Origin: Rhodocyclaceae bacterium
Lineage (GTDB): Bacteria > Pseudomonadota > Gammaproteobacteria > Burkholderiales > Rhodocyclaceae
Assembly (NCBI GenBank): GCA_023230455.1
Contig: JALNXH010000004.1
Coordinates: 62,001 to 126,000, forward strand
Length of the DNA: 64,000 nt
Direction of reading: 5' to 3'
Numbering within the stretch: position 1 is the stretch's first letter; the number at the start of each line of letters is the position of its first letter. The position numbers were made by a program, and so were the translations under genes. The notes under the pieces were generated by a model. The model ran no database searches. It worked only from the letters and a program-made list of their open reading frames with translations, and was not told where the DNA came from. Below, piece by piece: positions 16,632 to 24,326 of the stretch.

Positions 16632-17255
16632 CTAGAGGCCCAGCGGCGGCAGCGGGCCGAGGCCCTCACGGACGATTTCCGGCGTATCCCCCGTCAGATT
16701 GACGATGGTGGTCTGCTCGGTTCCGCAGCGCCCGCATTCGATCACCAGGTCGATCTGTTTCCCCAACCTGTCAAGAATCTCCTGCGGATCGCTCAGCGGC
16801 AACTCGTCGCCCGGGAGCATCAGGGTCGACGTCAGCAACGGCTCGTCGAGTTCGTCCAGCAGGGCCTTCACCACGGGATGTTGCGGAACCCGCAGGCCGA
16901 TCGTCTTGCGTTTCGGGTGCAACACGCGCCGCGGCAGCTCCTTGGTACCCTCAAGAATGAAGGTGTAGGCGCCTGGGGTGGTGTGCTTGAGCAGACGGTA
17001 GCGGGCGTTATCCACCCGCGCGTAGGTGGCAATTTCCGAAAGATCGCGGCACATCAGGGTAAACAGGTGCCCTTCGCCCACCTCGCGGATACGGCGAATT
17101 CGGTCGAGCAAGGCCGCGTCGCCGGTATGCCCGCCCAGCGAATAGGCCGCATCGGTGGGCAGAGCGATCAACCCACCGCCGCGCACGATCTCCGCGGCCT
17201 GCCTAATCAGACGCGGCTGCGGGTGTTCAGGATGAAGGGAAAAAAATTGCGCCAT
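16632..17255 (-). CDS. yciO: YciO-type YrdC/Sua5 domain protein
   Basis: A 207-residue protein of the YrdC/Sua5 fold. The opening MAQFFSLHPEHPQPRLI, the LMCRDLSEIATYARVDN and TPGAYTFILEGTKE blocks, and the KRKTIGLRVP motif align closely with remembered E. coli YciO (206 residues). The fold is that of threonylcarbamoyl-AMP synthase (TsaC), which supplies t6A37 of tRNA, but YciO is a distinct subfamily and its cellular role is less certain. It lies 46 bases downstream of the PHP gene; the same pairing (yciO next to yciV/rnm) exists in E. coli beside trp genes. Confidence 0.93.
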   Translation of the reverse strand: MAQFFSLHPEHPQPRLIRQAAEIVRGGGLIALPTDAAYSLGGHTGDAALLDRIRRIREVGEGHLFTLMCRDLSEIATYARVDNARYRLLKHTTPGAYTFILEGTKELPRRVLHPKRKTIGLRVPQHPVVKALLDELDEPLLTSTLMLPGDELPLSDPQEILDRLGKQIDLVIECGRCGTEQTTIVNLTGDTPEIVREGLGPLPPLGL

Positions 17256-17301
17256 GAGTCCTACGTCGCGTCGCCCGAAAGGACGGGATCAGATCGGCCG
17301 C

Positions 17302-18135
17302 TCAAACCAGCTTGCTCCATACCGGCGTCAGCCCCTCGGGCAACGGCGGCATTTTGCCGATATCAATCCAACTCTCGCCGGGGCCGTGGAAGTCGGATGC
17401 GCGCGAGGCCAAAAACCCGAATTCGCGGGCCATCTTGGCCAGTTCGCGGTTATCGGCATCGCTTTGCGTTCCAGACAGAACCTCGATCGCATCGCCGCCG
17501 AGCGCCTTGAATGCAGTGAAAATCCTGCGCAATTCCCTGCGGCTGGCCCGATAGCGCCCGGGATGGGCAATCACGGCCAGCCCTCCCGCCTTGTGGACCC
17601 AATCAACCGCCTCATCCATGGTCGCCCAGGGGTGCGCCACGTAGCCCGGCTTGCCCTTCGCCAGCCAATGATCGAAGACCGATTTGGTGTCCTTGACCAA
17701 GCCGATCTCGACGATGTAGCGGGCAAAATGGGAACGGCTGATCAGTGCCGGATTGCCCGCGTACTTCAGTGCGCCGGGATAGGCGCCGTGGATGCCGACC
17801 TTGTCCAACTCCCCGGCCATACGCTGTGCGCGACCGTCGCGACCGTCGCGAACCCGAGCCAGGCCGGCCACCAGCTCGGAACACGTATCGTCGATGCCCA
17901 GGCCGACAATATGCAGCGTCAGGTCGTCGCCCCAGGACACCGAGATTTCGACGCCATTGAGGAACGGCAACCCGCAAGCCGCCGCCGCTGCGCGCGCCTC
18001 GGGCAGGCCGCGGATTTCATCGTGATCGGTCAACGCGAGCAGTTCGACTCCGTTCGCCTTGGCCCGGCGCACCAGATCCGCCGGCAAGAGCAAACCGTCG
18101 GAGGCGGTGGAATGGCTATGCAGATCAGCATTCAC
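17302..18135 (-). CDS. rnm: PHP-domain phosphatase/5'-3' exoribonuclease (YciV/Rnm family)
   Basis: A 277-residue PHP-superfamily hydrolase. Metal-binding motifs are DLHSHSTASDG at 4-14, LTDHDEI near 35-41, and HPGRYRASR and DFHG further on. The best-studied relative, E. coli YciV/Rnm (formerly TrpH), acts as a 5'-3' exonuclease on short RNAs and on 3',5'-nucleoside bisphosphates. Length is close to E. coli (293). The start overlaps the end of the upstream alpha/beta hydrolase by 11 bases. Family assignment is firm; the exact substrate is inferred. Confidence 0.88.
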   Translation of the reverse strand: MNADLHSHSTASDGLLLPADLVRRAKANGVELLALTDHDEIRGLPEARAAAAACGLPFLNGVEISVSWGDDLTLHIVGLGIDDTCSELVAGLARVRDGRDGRAQRMAGELDKVGIHGAYPGALKYAGNPALISRSHFARYIVEIGLVKDTKSVFDHWLAKGKPGYVAHPWATMDEAVDWVHKAGGLAVIAHPGRYRASRRELRRIFTAFKALGGDAIEVLSGTQSDADNRELAKMAREFGFLASRASDFHGPGESWIDIGKMPPLPEGLTPVWSKLV

Positions 18136-18994
18136 GGAGAAACTCCTCGATCAGGTGAGCAACCCGCTCCGGCTGATCGTGATGCAGGTTATGGCCGGCG
18201 TCAGGGATCACCGCTTTTCGCAGTTGCTGGAAACAGGCCAAGCGTTCAGCGTAATCGGCTTCCCTCCCCAGATAATAGTTGTTCAGAAAGGAAGCTCCGC
18301 CCTCAACCCAAAGCACTTTCGCCGCAGTCTGCCGCCAGATCGATTTCGCCGCCTCAACACTGAACAAGGTCGGGTTAGCCCAACGGTGGCATGGATCCCC
18401 GGCGAATTCCCATCGACCTTCGCGCTCGACGGTAAGGTGCGCGGCAAGAAACGTCGCCTTCTCCGCCGTCAGACGTACGTTGTCCTTGACCAATCGTTCA
18501 GCGAAAGCGGCACGGTCAGGATAGCTCCTGAAATGCGGCGGCGCCTCGCCGACCTGGTCCAGCCACGTTCGAATTTTCCCTGAGGCTTTTTCAACGTTCG
18601 TATCGAGCAGACTTCCGCCCTCCAGACTGACGATCCGCCCCACCCTTTCGGGACGAACCCCGGAATAAATCAGCGCCACCGAGCCGCCCATGCTATGGGC
18701 AACAATATCGACCGCCGAATCCGGCGAATAGTGGTCGACCAGGGCGTCCAGGTCGGCAAAGTAATCCGGGAACCAGTAATGGTCGTTATTCCACTGGGAG
18801 AGCCCGAACCCCCTCCAGTCAAGGGCCAACACATGCCATGACTGCTCCAGCGCATCAACCACGAACTGGTAGGAAGCGGAGTTGTCCCCCCATCCGTGCA
18901 GCATGAACAGTTGCGGCGCATCGGGTGGTCCCCAATGGCGCACATGGCTGCGCCGACCGCGCAATTCGATGAATTCAGAACGACTTTCTTTCAC
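18125..18994 (-). CDS. alpha/beta-hydrolase fold protein
   Basis: A 289-residue serine hydrolase-like protein. The oxyanion-hole HGWGDN (around 34-39), nucleophile elbow AHSMGG, and catalytic histidine in PDAGHNLHHD are visible, with a cap region between. No signal peptide is present, so it is probably cytoplasmic. The substrate cannot be told; esterases, lipases and dehalogenases share this pattern. It is the first gene of the minus-strand run that leads to rluB, and it is divergent from the glycine riboswitch, with its start about 20 bases from the riboswitch promoter. Confidence 0.85.
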   Translation of the reverse strand: MKESRSEFIELRGRRSHVRHWGPPDAPQLFMLHGWGDNSASYQFVVDALEQSWHVLALDWRGFGLSQWNNDHYWFPDYFADLDALVDHYSPDSAVDIVAHSMGGSVALIYSGVRPERVGRIVSLEGGSLLDTNVEKASGKIRTWLDQVGEAPPHFRSYPDRAAFAERLVKDNVRLTAEKATFLAAHLTVEREGRWEFAGDPCHRWANPTLFSVEAAKSIWRQTAAKVLWVEGGASFLNNYYLGREADYAERLACFQQLRKAVIPDAGHNLHHDQPERVAHLIEEFLREC

Positions 18995-19016
18995 CCATGA
19001 ATTCTATCAGGCCCCC

Positions 19017-19045
19017 TTGCTTCGCTCCCGGGGCAACGGCATAAT
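19017..19045 (+). promoter_or_regulatory. sigma-70 promoter of the gcv operon
   Basis: TTGCTT (19017-19022) and CATAAT (19040-19045) are 17 bases apart. The predicted start, about 19052, falls just before the first base-paired element of the glycine riboswitch, which supports the assignment. Confidence 0.8.
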
Positions 19046-19054
19046 CCGGCCCCA

Positions 19055-19207
19055 TCGTCGGGAGAGAGTTTCGCTGTGCGGAACCGCCGAAGGCGCAACC
19101 CCCAGGAATCGCTCAGGCAAAAGGGCCGACGACGCAACGCAAATCTGGAGAGCGGCAGGTTCGGCTTGCCCACCGAAGGGGTCAAACTCTCAGGTACAAG
19201 GACAGAT
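19055..19207 (+). ncRNA. tandem glycine riboswitch (two aptamers)
   Basis: Two glycine aptamers in series. Aptamer I is closed by TCGTCGG (19055-19061) with CCGACGA (19126-19132) and contains GGGAGAGA, a CCGCCGAAGG segment and CTCAGGCAAAAGG. Aptamer II is closed by ATCTG with CAGAT (19143-19207) and contains TGGAGAGC, CACCGAAGGGG and CTCTCAGGTACAAGGACAGA. These are the classic consensus elements (CCGAAGG, CTCAGG-CAAAAGGAC). In known gcv operons, glycine binding disrupts the terminator and switches expression on; the terminator that follows fits that design. Confidence 0.96.
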
Positions 19208-19245
19208 GGGGCAAAGGTCGCGTGACCTTTGCCCCTTTTATTTTG
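19208..19245 (+). terminator. riboswitch expression-platform terminator
   Basis: GGGGCAAAGGTC (19208-19219), loop GCGT, GACCTTTGCCCC (19224-19235), then TTTTATTTT: a perfect 12-bp stem with a T-run, starting at the base after aptamer II. It ends nine bases before the gcvT ATG. Confidence 0.95.
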
Positions 19246-19253
19246 CCTATCCG

Positions 19254-20339
19254 ATGAGCCAAAGAACCCCGCTTTACGACACCCACGTTGCCGCCGGCGC
19301 CAAGATCGTCGATTTCGCCGGCTGGGACATGCCGATCCACTACGGTTCGCAGATCGAGGAGCACCACGCGGTGCGCCGCGACGCCGGTATGTTCGACGTC
19401 TCCCACATGCTGGCCATCGACCTCGCCGGTCCCGACGCGCTGCCCTGGCTACGCCGCCTGCTGGCCAACGACTGCGCCAAGCTCACCGTGCCCGGCAAGG
19501 CGCTCTACTCCTGCATGTTGAAGGAAGACGGCGGCGTCATCGACGACCTGATCGTCTATTTCTTCACTCCCGAGCGCTACCGCATCGTGGTCAATGCCGG
19601 CACCGCCGACAAGGATCTGGCCTGGATGCAGGCTCAGTTGGCCGGTTTCAACGCCACTCTGGCACCCCGCCGCGATCTAGCCATGATCGCCGTCCAGGGC
19701 CCCAACGCCCGCGAGCTTTTCTGGACGGCCTTTCCCGTCGCCCGCGCCCAGAGCGTGCTGCTAACACCCTTCCAGGCCGCCGAATGGGATGGCTGGCTCA
19801 TTGCCCGTACCGGCTACACCGGCGAGGACGGCTTCGAAATCGCCGTTCCGGCCGACGCAGCGGCCACCGTCTGGCAGGCGCTGGCCGCCGTCGGTGTCGC
19901 CCCCGCCGGCCTGGGTGCCCGCGACACCCTGCGCCTCGAAGCCGGCATGAACCTCTACGGTCAGGACATGGACGAATCGGTCGGCCCGCTTGAATCCGGC
20001 CTGGCCTGGACCGTCGATTTCAAGGACGCCGGCCGCGACTTCATCGGCCGCAAGGCACTCGAATCCGCGCCGCCCACCCGACAATTGATCGGCCTGCTGC
20101 TGAAGGACAAAGGCGTTCTTCGCTCGCATCAACAAGTAATTACAAAACAAGGTAATGGAGAAACTACCTCAGGTACTTTCTCACCAACAATCCAGGGCTC
20201 CATCGCCCTCGCCCGAGTGCCCAAAGGGGTTGCCGTCGACGATGAAGTGCTGGTGCAGATTCGCGACAAACAGCTCAAGGCCAAGGTGGTAAAACCGCCC
20301 TTCGCCCGTAACGGAAAATCTTTGATCCAGGAGAACTGA
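19254..20339 (+). CDS. gcvT: glycine cleavage system T protein (aminomethyltransferase)
   Basis: GcvT takes the aminomethyl group from lipoylated H protein and makes 5,10-methylene-tetrahydrofolate and ammonia. The 361 residues (E. coli 364) begin with RTPLYDTHVAAGAKIVDFAGW and include the folate-pocket RTGYTGEDGFEI motif, the GLGARDTLRLEAGMNLYGQD block and FIGRKAL. The frame is open far upstream, but this ATG follows the riboswitch terminator and matches the family start. Codons for residues about 291-313 are AT-rich and unlike the rest of the gene. It is the first gene of gcvTHP and is under glycine riboswitch control. Confidence 0.98.
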   Translation: MSQRTPLYDTHVAAGAKIVDFAGWDMPIHYGSQIEEHHAVRRDAGMFDVSHMLAIDLAGPDALPWLRRLLANDCAKLTVPGKALYSCMLKEDGGVIDDLIVYFFTPERYRIVVNAGTADKDLAWMQAQLAGFNATLAPRRDLAMIAVQGPNARELFWTAFPVARAQSVLLTPFQAAEWDGWLIARTGYTGEDGFEIAVPADAAATVWQALAAVGVAPAGLGARDTLRLEAGMNLYGQDMDESVGPLESGLAWTVDFKDAGRDFIGRKALESAPPTRQLIGLLLKDKGVLRSHQQVITKQGNGETTSGTFSPTIQGSIALARVPKGVAVDDEVLVQIRDKQLKAKVVKPPFARNGKSLIQEN

Positions 20340-20340
20340 A

Positions 20341-20721
20341 ATGAACGTCCCCGCCAATCTCAAGTACGCCAAGTCCCACGAGTGGGCCAAACTGGAAGCC
20401 GACGGCACCGTTACCGTAGGCATTACCGACCATGCCCAGGAAGCCCTGGGCGACATCGTTTTCCTGGAACTGCCTGAGGCCGGACGCACGGTTAAGGCTG
20501 GCGAGGAAATCGCCGTGGTCGAGTCGGTCAAGGCCGCCTCCGACATCTACGCCCCGATTTCCGGCGAAATCATCGAATCCAACAGCGCCGCCACCGACGC
20601 CCCGGAAAGCGTCAATGCCGACGCCTACGCCGCCTGGCTGTTCAAGATCAAGCCGAGCAACCCAGCCGAACTGGACAGCCTGCTGGACGCTGCCGGTTAC
20701 GCCGCTGTCGCCGCCGATTAA
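20341..20721 (+). CDS. gcvH: glycine cleavage system H protein
   Basis: GcvH carries the aminomethyl group on a lipoyl-lysine between P, T and L proteins. The 126 residues contain the lipoylation motif VVESVKAASDIYAPISGE, with the modified lysine in SVKA, and the GDIVFLELPE strand. Length is standard (about 129). It follows gcvT by one base, with an AGGAG ribosome site inside the gcvT 3' end. Confidence 0.98.
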   Translation: MNVPANLKYAKSHEWAKLEADGTVTVGITDHAQEALGDIVFLELPEAGRTVKAGEEIAVVESVKAASDIYAPISGEIIESNSAATDAPESVNADAYAAWLFKIKPSNPAELDSLLDAAGYAAVAAD

Positions 20722-20733
20722 TCCGCCCCATGG

Positions 20734-20772
20734 CCGCCGGATCTCTCCACCGAGGGAGCCGGCGGTTTTGTT
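20734..20772 (+). terminator. intrinsic terminator-like hairpin between gcvH and gcvP
   Basis: CCGCCGG (20734-20740) and CCGGCGG (20759-20765) form a stem with an inner CTC/GAG pairing, followed by TTTTGTTTT. It lies within the gcv operon, 13 bases after the gcvH stop, and could lower gcvP expression relative to gcvTH. Confidence 0.75.
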
Positions 20773-20799
20773 TTCGCCCCCTCTTCAGCAGGTTTTCCC

Positions 20800-23652
20800 A
20801 TGTCTAACGCCCAGCCCCTTTCTGCCCTGGAGCAACAGGACGAGTTCATCGCCCGCCACATCGGCTCCGAACCGCAGCAGATCGCCGCCATGCTGGCCGT
20901 GATCGGTGCCCCCAGTCTCGACGCGCTGATGGATCAGACCGTGCCCGCCGCCATCCGCCTGCCGGCCGACCTGCCGCTGCCGGCGCCACGCCGGGAACAC
21001 GAAGCGCTGGCCGACCTGAAGGCCCTGGCCGGAAAGAACGTGGTCGCCAAATCGCTGATCGGCATGGGCTACCACGAGACCCTGACGCCCAAGGTGATCC
21101 TGCGCAACGTCATGGAAAATCCTGGCTGGTACACGGCCTACACCCCGTATCAGGCCGAAGTGGCCCAGGGCCGGCTGGAAGCGCTGATGAACTACCAGCA
21201 GACGGTCATCGACCTGACCGGGCTGGAACTGGCCAACGCCTCCCTGCTCGACGAAGCCACCGCCGCCGCCGAAGCGATGACCATGGCCCGGCGCATCAGC
21301 AAGTCCAAATCCAACCGTTTTTTCGTCGATGAGGCCTGCTTCCCGCAGACCATCGACGTGGTCAGGACCCGCGCCGGCTACTTCGGCTATGAACTGGTGT
21401 TCGGCCCCGTGGCCGCGGCCGCCGGCCAGGACGTGTTCGGCGCCCTGCTCCAGTACCCCAACGACAAGGGCGAAGTGACCGACCTGACCGACATCCTCGC
21501 CGCCCTGCGCACCCAAGGCGCCGTCAGCGCCCTCGCCACCGACCTGATGGCCCTGGTGCTGCTCAAGTCGCCGGGCGAAATGGGCGCCGATATCGCCCTC
21601 GGCACCAGTCAGCGTTTCGGCGTGCCGATGGGCTTCGGCGGCCCCCACGCCGCCTTCTTCGCCTGCAAGGACGAACATAAACGTTCCGTACCCGGACGCA
21701 TCATCGGCGTCTCGGTGGATGCCCGCGGCAAGCGCGCCTACCGCATGGCGCTGCAAACCCGCGAGCAGCACATCCGCCGTGAAAAGGCCAACTCCAACAT
21801 CTGCACCTCGCAGGTGCTGCTGGCCAACATGGCCGGCATGTACGCCGTCTATCACGGCCCCGAAGGTCTGAAGACCATCGCCCAGCGCATCCACCGCCTC
21901 ACCACCATCCTCGCTCTGGGCCTGCAACAGGCGGGAGTGAAGGTGCTGACCCAGCGCTGGTTCGACACGATCCAGGTGGAAACCACGGCCAACGTTCCCG
22001 GTTTCAACCTGCGCCAGGTTTCGGCCACGGTGCGCGGGATTGCGCTGAACGAGAAAACCACGCGCGCCGACGTGGCCGCCCTGCTCCAGGCCATCACCGG
22101 CAAGAGCGCGGATATCGAAGCCCTGGACGCCCAGGCCCAGGCTGCCAGCCCCATTGCCGGTCTGCTGCGCAGCGACGCCATCCTCAGCCACCCGGTGTTC
22201 AACAGCCACCACACCGAACACGAAATGCTGCGCTACCTCAAGCGCCTGCAAAACCGCGACCTGGCCATGGATCACTCGATGATCTCGCTGGGCTCGTGCA
22301 CCATGAAGCTAAACGCCACCAGCGAGATGATCCCCATCACCTGGCCCGAGTTCGGCGACCTGCATCCCTTCGCCCCACGCGAGCAGGCCAGCGGTTATCT
22401 GGAAATGATCCGCGGCCTGGAACAGTGGCTTGCCACTATTACCGGCTTCGACGCCGTCTGCATGCAGCCCAACTCCGGCGCCCAGGGCGAATACGCCGGC
22501 CTCGTCGCCATTCGCCGCTACCAGTCGGCGCAAGGTCAAAGTCAGCGCAACATCTGCCTGATTCCCAAGTCGGCCCACGGCACCAACCCGGCCACCGCCC
22601 ACATGTGCGGCCTGGAAGTTGTGGTGGTGGACTGCGACGACAGCGGCAACGTTGACCTCGCCGACCTCAAGGCAAAGGCCGCCGAGCATGCGGCCAATCT
22701 GTCCTGCCTGATGCTCACCTACCCCTCCACCCACGGCGTGTTCGAGGAAGCCGTGCGCGAAATCTGCGACACCATCCACGCCCACGGCGGCCAGGTGTAC
22801 ATGGACGGTGCCAACCTCAATGCCCAGGTGGGCTGGACCAGCCCGGGCTTCATCGGCGCCGACGTCAGCCACATGAACCTGCACAAGACCTTCGCCATTC
22901 CCCATGGCGGCGGTGGGCCGGGCATGGGCCCGATCGGCCTCAAGGCCCATCTGGCGCCCTTCATGGCTGACCATCCGGTCCAGGCCACCGGCCCCGATGA
23001 TCGGCGCAATGCGGGCCAGGGCGCGGTAAGCGCAGCCCCCTTCGGCTCCGCCTCGATCCTGCCCATTTCCTGGATGTACATCGCCATGCTCGGCGGCACG
23101 GGCCTCAAGCGCGCCACCTCGGTGGCCATCCTCAACGCCAATTACGTCGCCAGCCGCCTCGACGCGCATTACCCGGTGCTCTACAAGGGCAAGAACGGTC
23201 GCGTCGCCCACGAGTGCATTCTCGACGTGCGCCAGATCAAGGCCGCCACCGGCATCGCCGAAACCGACATCGCCAAGCGCCTGATGGACTACGGCTTCCA
23301 CGCCCCCACCGTAAGCTTCCCGGTGGGCGGTACGCTCATGGTGGAGCCCACCGAGTCGGAGTCCAAGGACGAGCTGGACCGCTTCATCGCCGCCATGATT
23401 TCCATCCGCGAAGAAATCCGCCGCGTCGAAAAGGGCGCACTGCCCGCCGACGACAACCCGGTCAAACGCGCGCCCCATACCCAGACCGATGTGATGGATG
23501 CCGACTGGACCCGCCCCTACAGCTGCCAGGAAGCCGTGTTCCCCCTGGCCTGGGTGGCGGACAACAAGTTCTGGCCGAGCGTGAACCGCATCGACGACGT
23601 GTATGGTGACCGCAATCTGTTCTGCGCCTGCCCGCCCTTGGAGGACTATTGA
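20800..23652 (+). CDS. gcvP: glycine dehydrogenase (decarboxylating), P protein
   Basis: GcvP is the PLP-dependent decarboxylase that starts glycine cleavage. The 950 residues form the long single-chain type (E. coli 957), the N-terminal half being a degenerate copy of the C-terminal half. The PLP lysine lies in HMNLHKTFAIPHGGGGPG near residue 695, with SCTMKLNAT and the LMLTYPSTHGVFEE block upstream. The opening LEQQDEFIARHIG is typical. It is read with gcvT and gcvH, after a terminator-like hairpin. Long open frames on the opposite strand are codon-bias artefacts. Confidence 0.98.
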   Translation: MSNAQPLSALEQQDEFIARHIGSEPQQIAAMLAVIGAPSLDALMDQTVPAAIRLPADLPLPAPRREHEALADLKALAGKNVVAKSLIGMGYHETLTPKVILRNVMENPGWYTAYTPYQAEVAQGRLEALMNYQQTVIDLTGLELANASLLDEATAAAEAMTMARRISKSKSNRFFVDEACFPQTIDVVRTRAGYFGYELVFGPVAAAAGQDVFGALLQYPNDKGEVTDLTDILAALRTQGAVSALATDLMALVLLKSPGEMGADIALGTSQRFGVPMGFGGPHAAFFACKDEHKRSVPGRIIGVSVDARGKRAYRMALQTREQHIRREKANSNICTSQVLLANMAGMYAVYHGPEGLKTIAQRIHRLTTILALGLQQAGVKVLTQRWFDTIQVETTANVPGFNLRQVSATVRGIALNEKTTRADVAALLQAITGKSADIEALDAQAQAASPIAGLLRSDAILSHPVFNSHHTEHEMLRYLKRLQNRDLAMDHSMISLGSCTMKLNATSEMIPITWPEFGDLHPFAPREQASGYLEMIRGLEQWLATITGFDAVCMQPNSGAQGEYAGLVAIRRYQSAQGQSQRNICLIPKSAHGTNPATAHMCGLEVVVVDCDDSGNVDLADLKAKAAEHAANLSCLMLTYPSTHGVFEEAVREICDTIHAHGGQVYMDGANLNAQVGWTSPGFIGADVSHMNLHKTFAIPHGGGGPGMGPIGLKAHLAPFMADHPVQATGPDDRRNAGQGAVSAAPFGSASILPISWMYIAMLGGTGLKRATSVAILNANYVASRLDAHYPVLYKGKNGRVAHECILDVRQIKAATGIAETDIAKRLMDYGFHAPTVSFPVGGTLMVEPTESESKDELDRFIAAMISIREEIRRVEKGALPADDNPVKRAPHTQTDVMDADWTRPYSCQEAVFPLAWVADNKFWPSVNRIDDVYGDRNLFCACPPLEDY

Positions 23653-23764
23653 CCCCCTTCCCCCCGCCCCCTTCCCGACGAAAGAGGTGACGGATGTTCG
23701 CGGACGTTGTCCGCTCCATGGTTCACGCTGCCCCTCCTTGGGGCGGCCCTGCGGAGGAATTCAA

Positions 23765-24286
23765 ATGGCTAAACAACTGCTGATTCTCACCGTCATCGGC
23801 GACGACCGCCCCGGCCTCGTCGGCGAATTGTCCGCCGCCATCTCGGCCCATCAGGGCAACTGGCTGGAGTCGTCCATGTCGCGCCTCGGCGGCAAGTTCG
23901 CCGGCATCGTCAAGGTGGAAGTGGCGACCGATCAGGCCGTCGCGCTCCAGGCCGACCTGGCCACGCTGACGGGACTCAAGGTGACGGCCGAAACTTCGGC
24001 ACCGGAAATCGCCGCCAAGGGGCGCCGCCTGCGCTTCTCCCTGGTCGGCCACGACCGCGTGGGCATCGTCCGAGAAGTCACCCAGGTCCTCGCCCGCCAC
24101 GCGGTGAACGTGGAGGAACTGACCACCCGCACCTCCAGCGCCCCCATGTCGGCGGAACGGCTGTTTCATGCCGAAGCCGAGTTGCTGGCCGGACCCGAAC
24201 TGGACAGCGCCGCCCTGGCCCGTGCCCTGGAAGCCATCTCCAACGATCTGATGGTGGACATCAGCCTCGACGAGACCCTCGCCTGA
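23765..24286 (+). CDS. gcvR: GcvR-like ACT-domain regulator
   Basis: A 173-residue protein made of two ACT domains (about 5-80 and 88-170), with GDDRPGLVGELSAAI in the first and GHDRVGIVREVTQVLARHAVNVEEL in the second. This is the architecture of GcvR, which in E. coli binds glycine and GcvA to repress the gcv operon. It has a GGAGGAAT ribosome site, and its position directly after gcvP (112 bases) supports a role in glycine metabolism. No gcvA regulator is seen here and the operon is riboswitch-controlled, so whether it works as in E. coli is inference. The frame is open further upstream, but this start is the family one. Confidence 0.85.
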   Translation: MAKQLLILTVIGDDRPGLVGELSAAISAHQGNWLESSMSRLGGKFAGIVKVEVATDQAVALQADLATLTGLKVTAETSAPEIAAKGRRLRFSLVGHDRVGIVREVTQVLARHAVNVEELTTRTSSAPMSAERLFHAEAELLAGPELDSAALARALEAISNDLMVDISLDETLA

Positions 24287-24297
24287 GACGCGCGAAA

Positions 24298-24313
24298 CCG
24301 CTGTCTACAGCGG
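24298..24313. other. short perfect hairpin between convergent genes
   Basis: CCGCTGT, two bases, ACAGCGG: a perfect 7-bp inverted repeat in the 40-base gap between the gcvR-like gene and the CNNM gene. There is no T-run on either side, so it is at best a weak terminator or 3'-end stabiliser. Confidence 0.4.
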
Positions 24314-24326
24314 GACTGGGGGGACC

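Noticed and set aside
20785..22275. Long open frame on the minus strand opposite gcvP (496 codons), and a second at 22309-23478
   Set aside because: Antisense frames that stay open because of the GC-biased third positions of gcvP; the composition is His/Gly/Val-rich, matching no family, and gcvP is certain.
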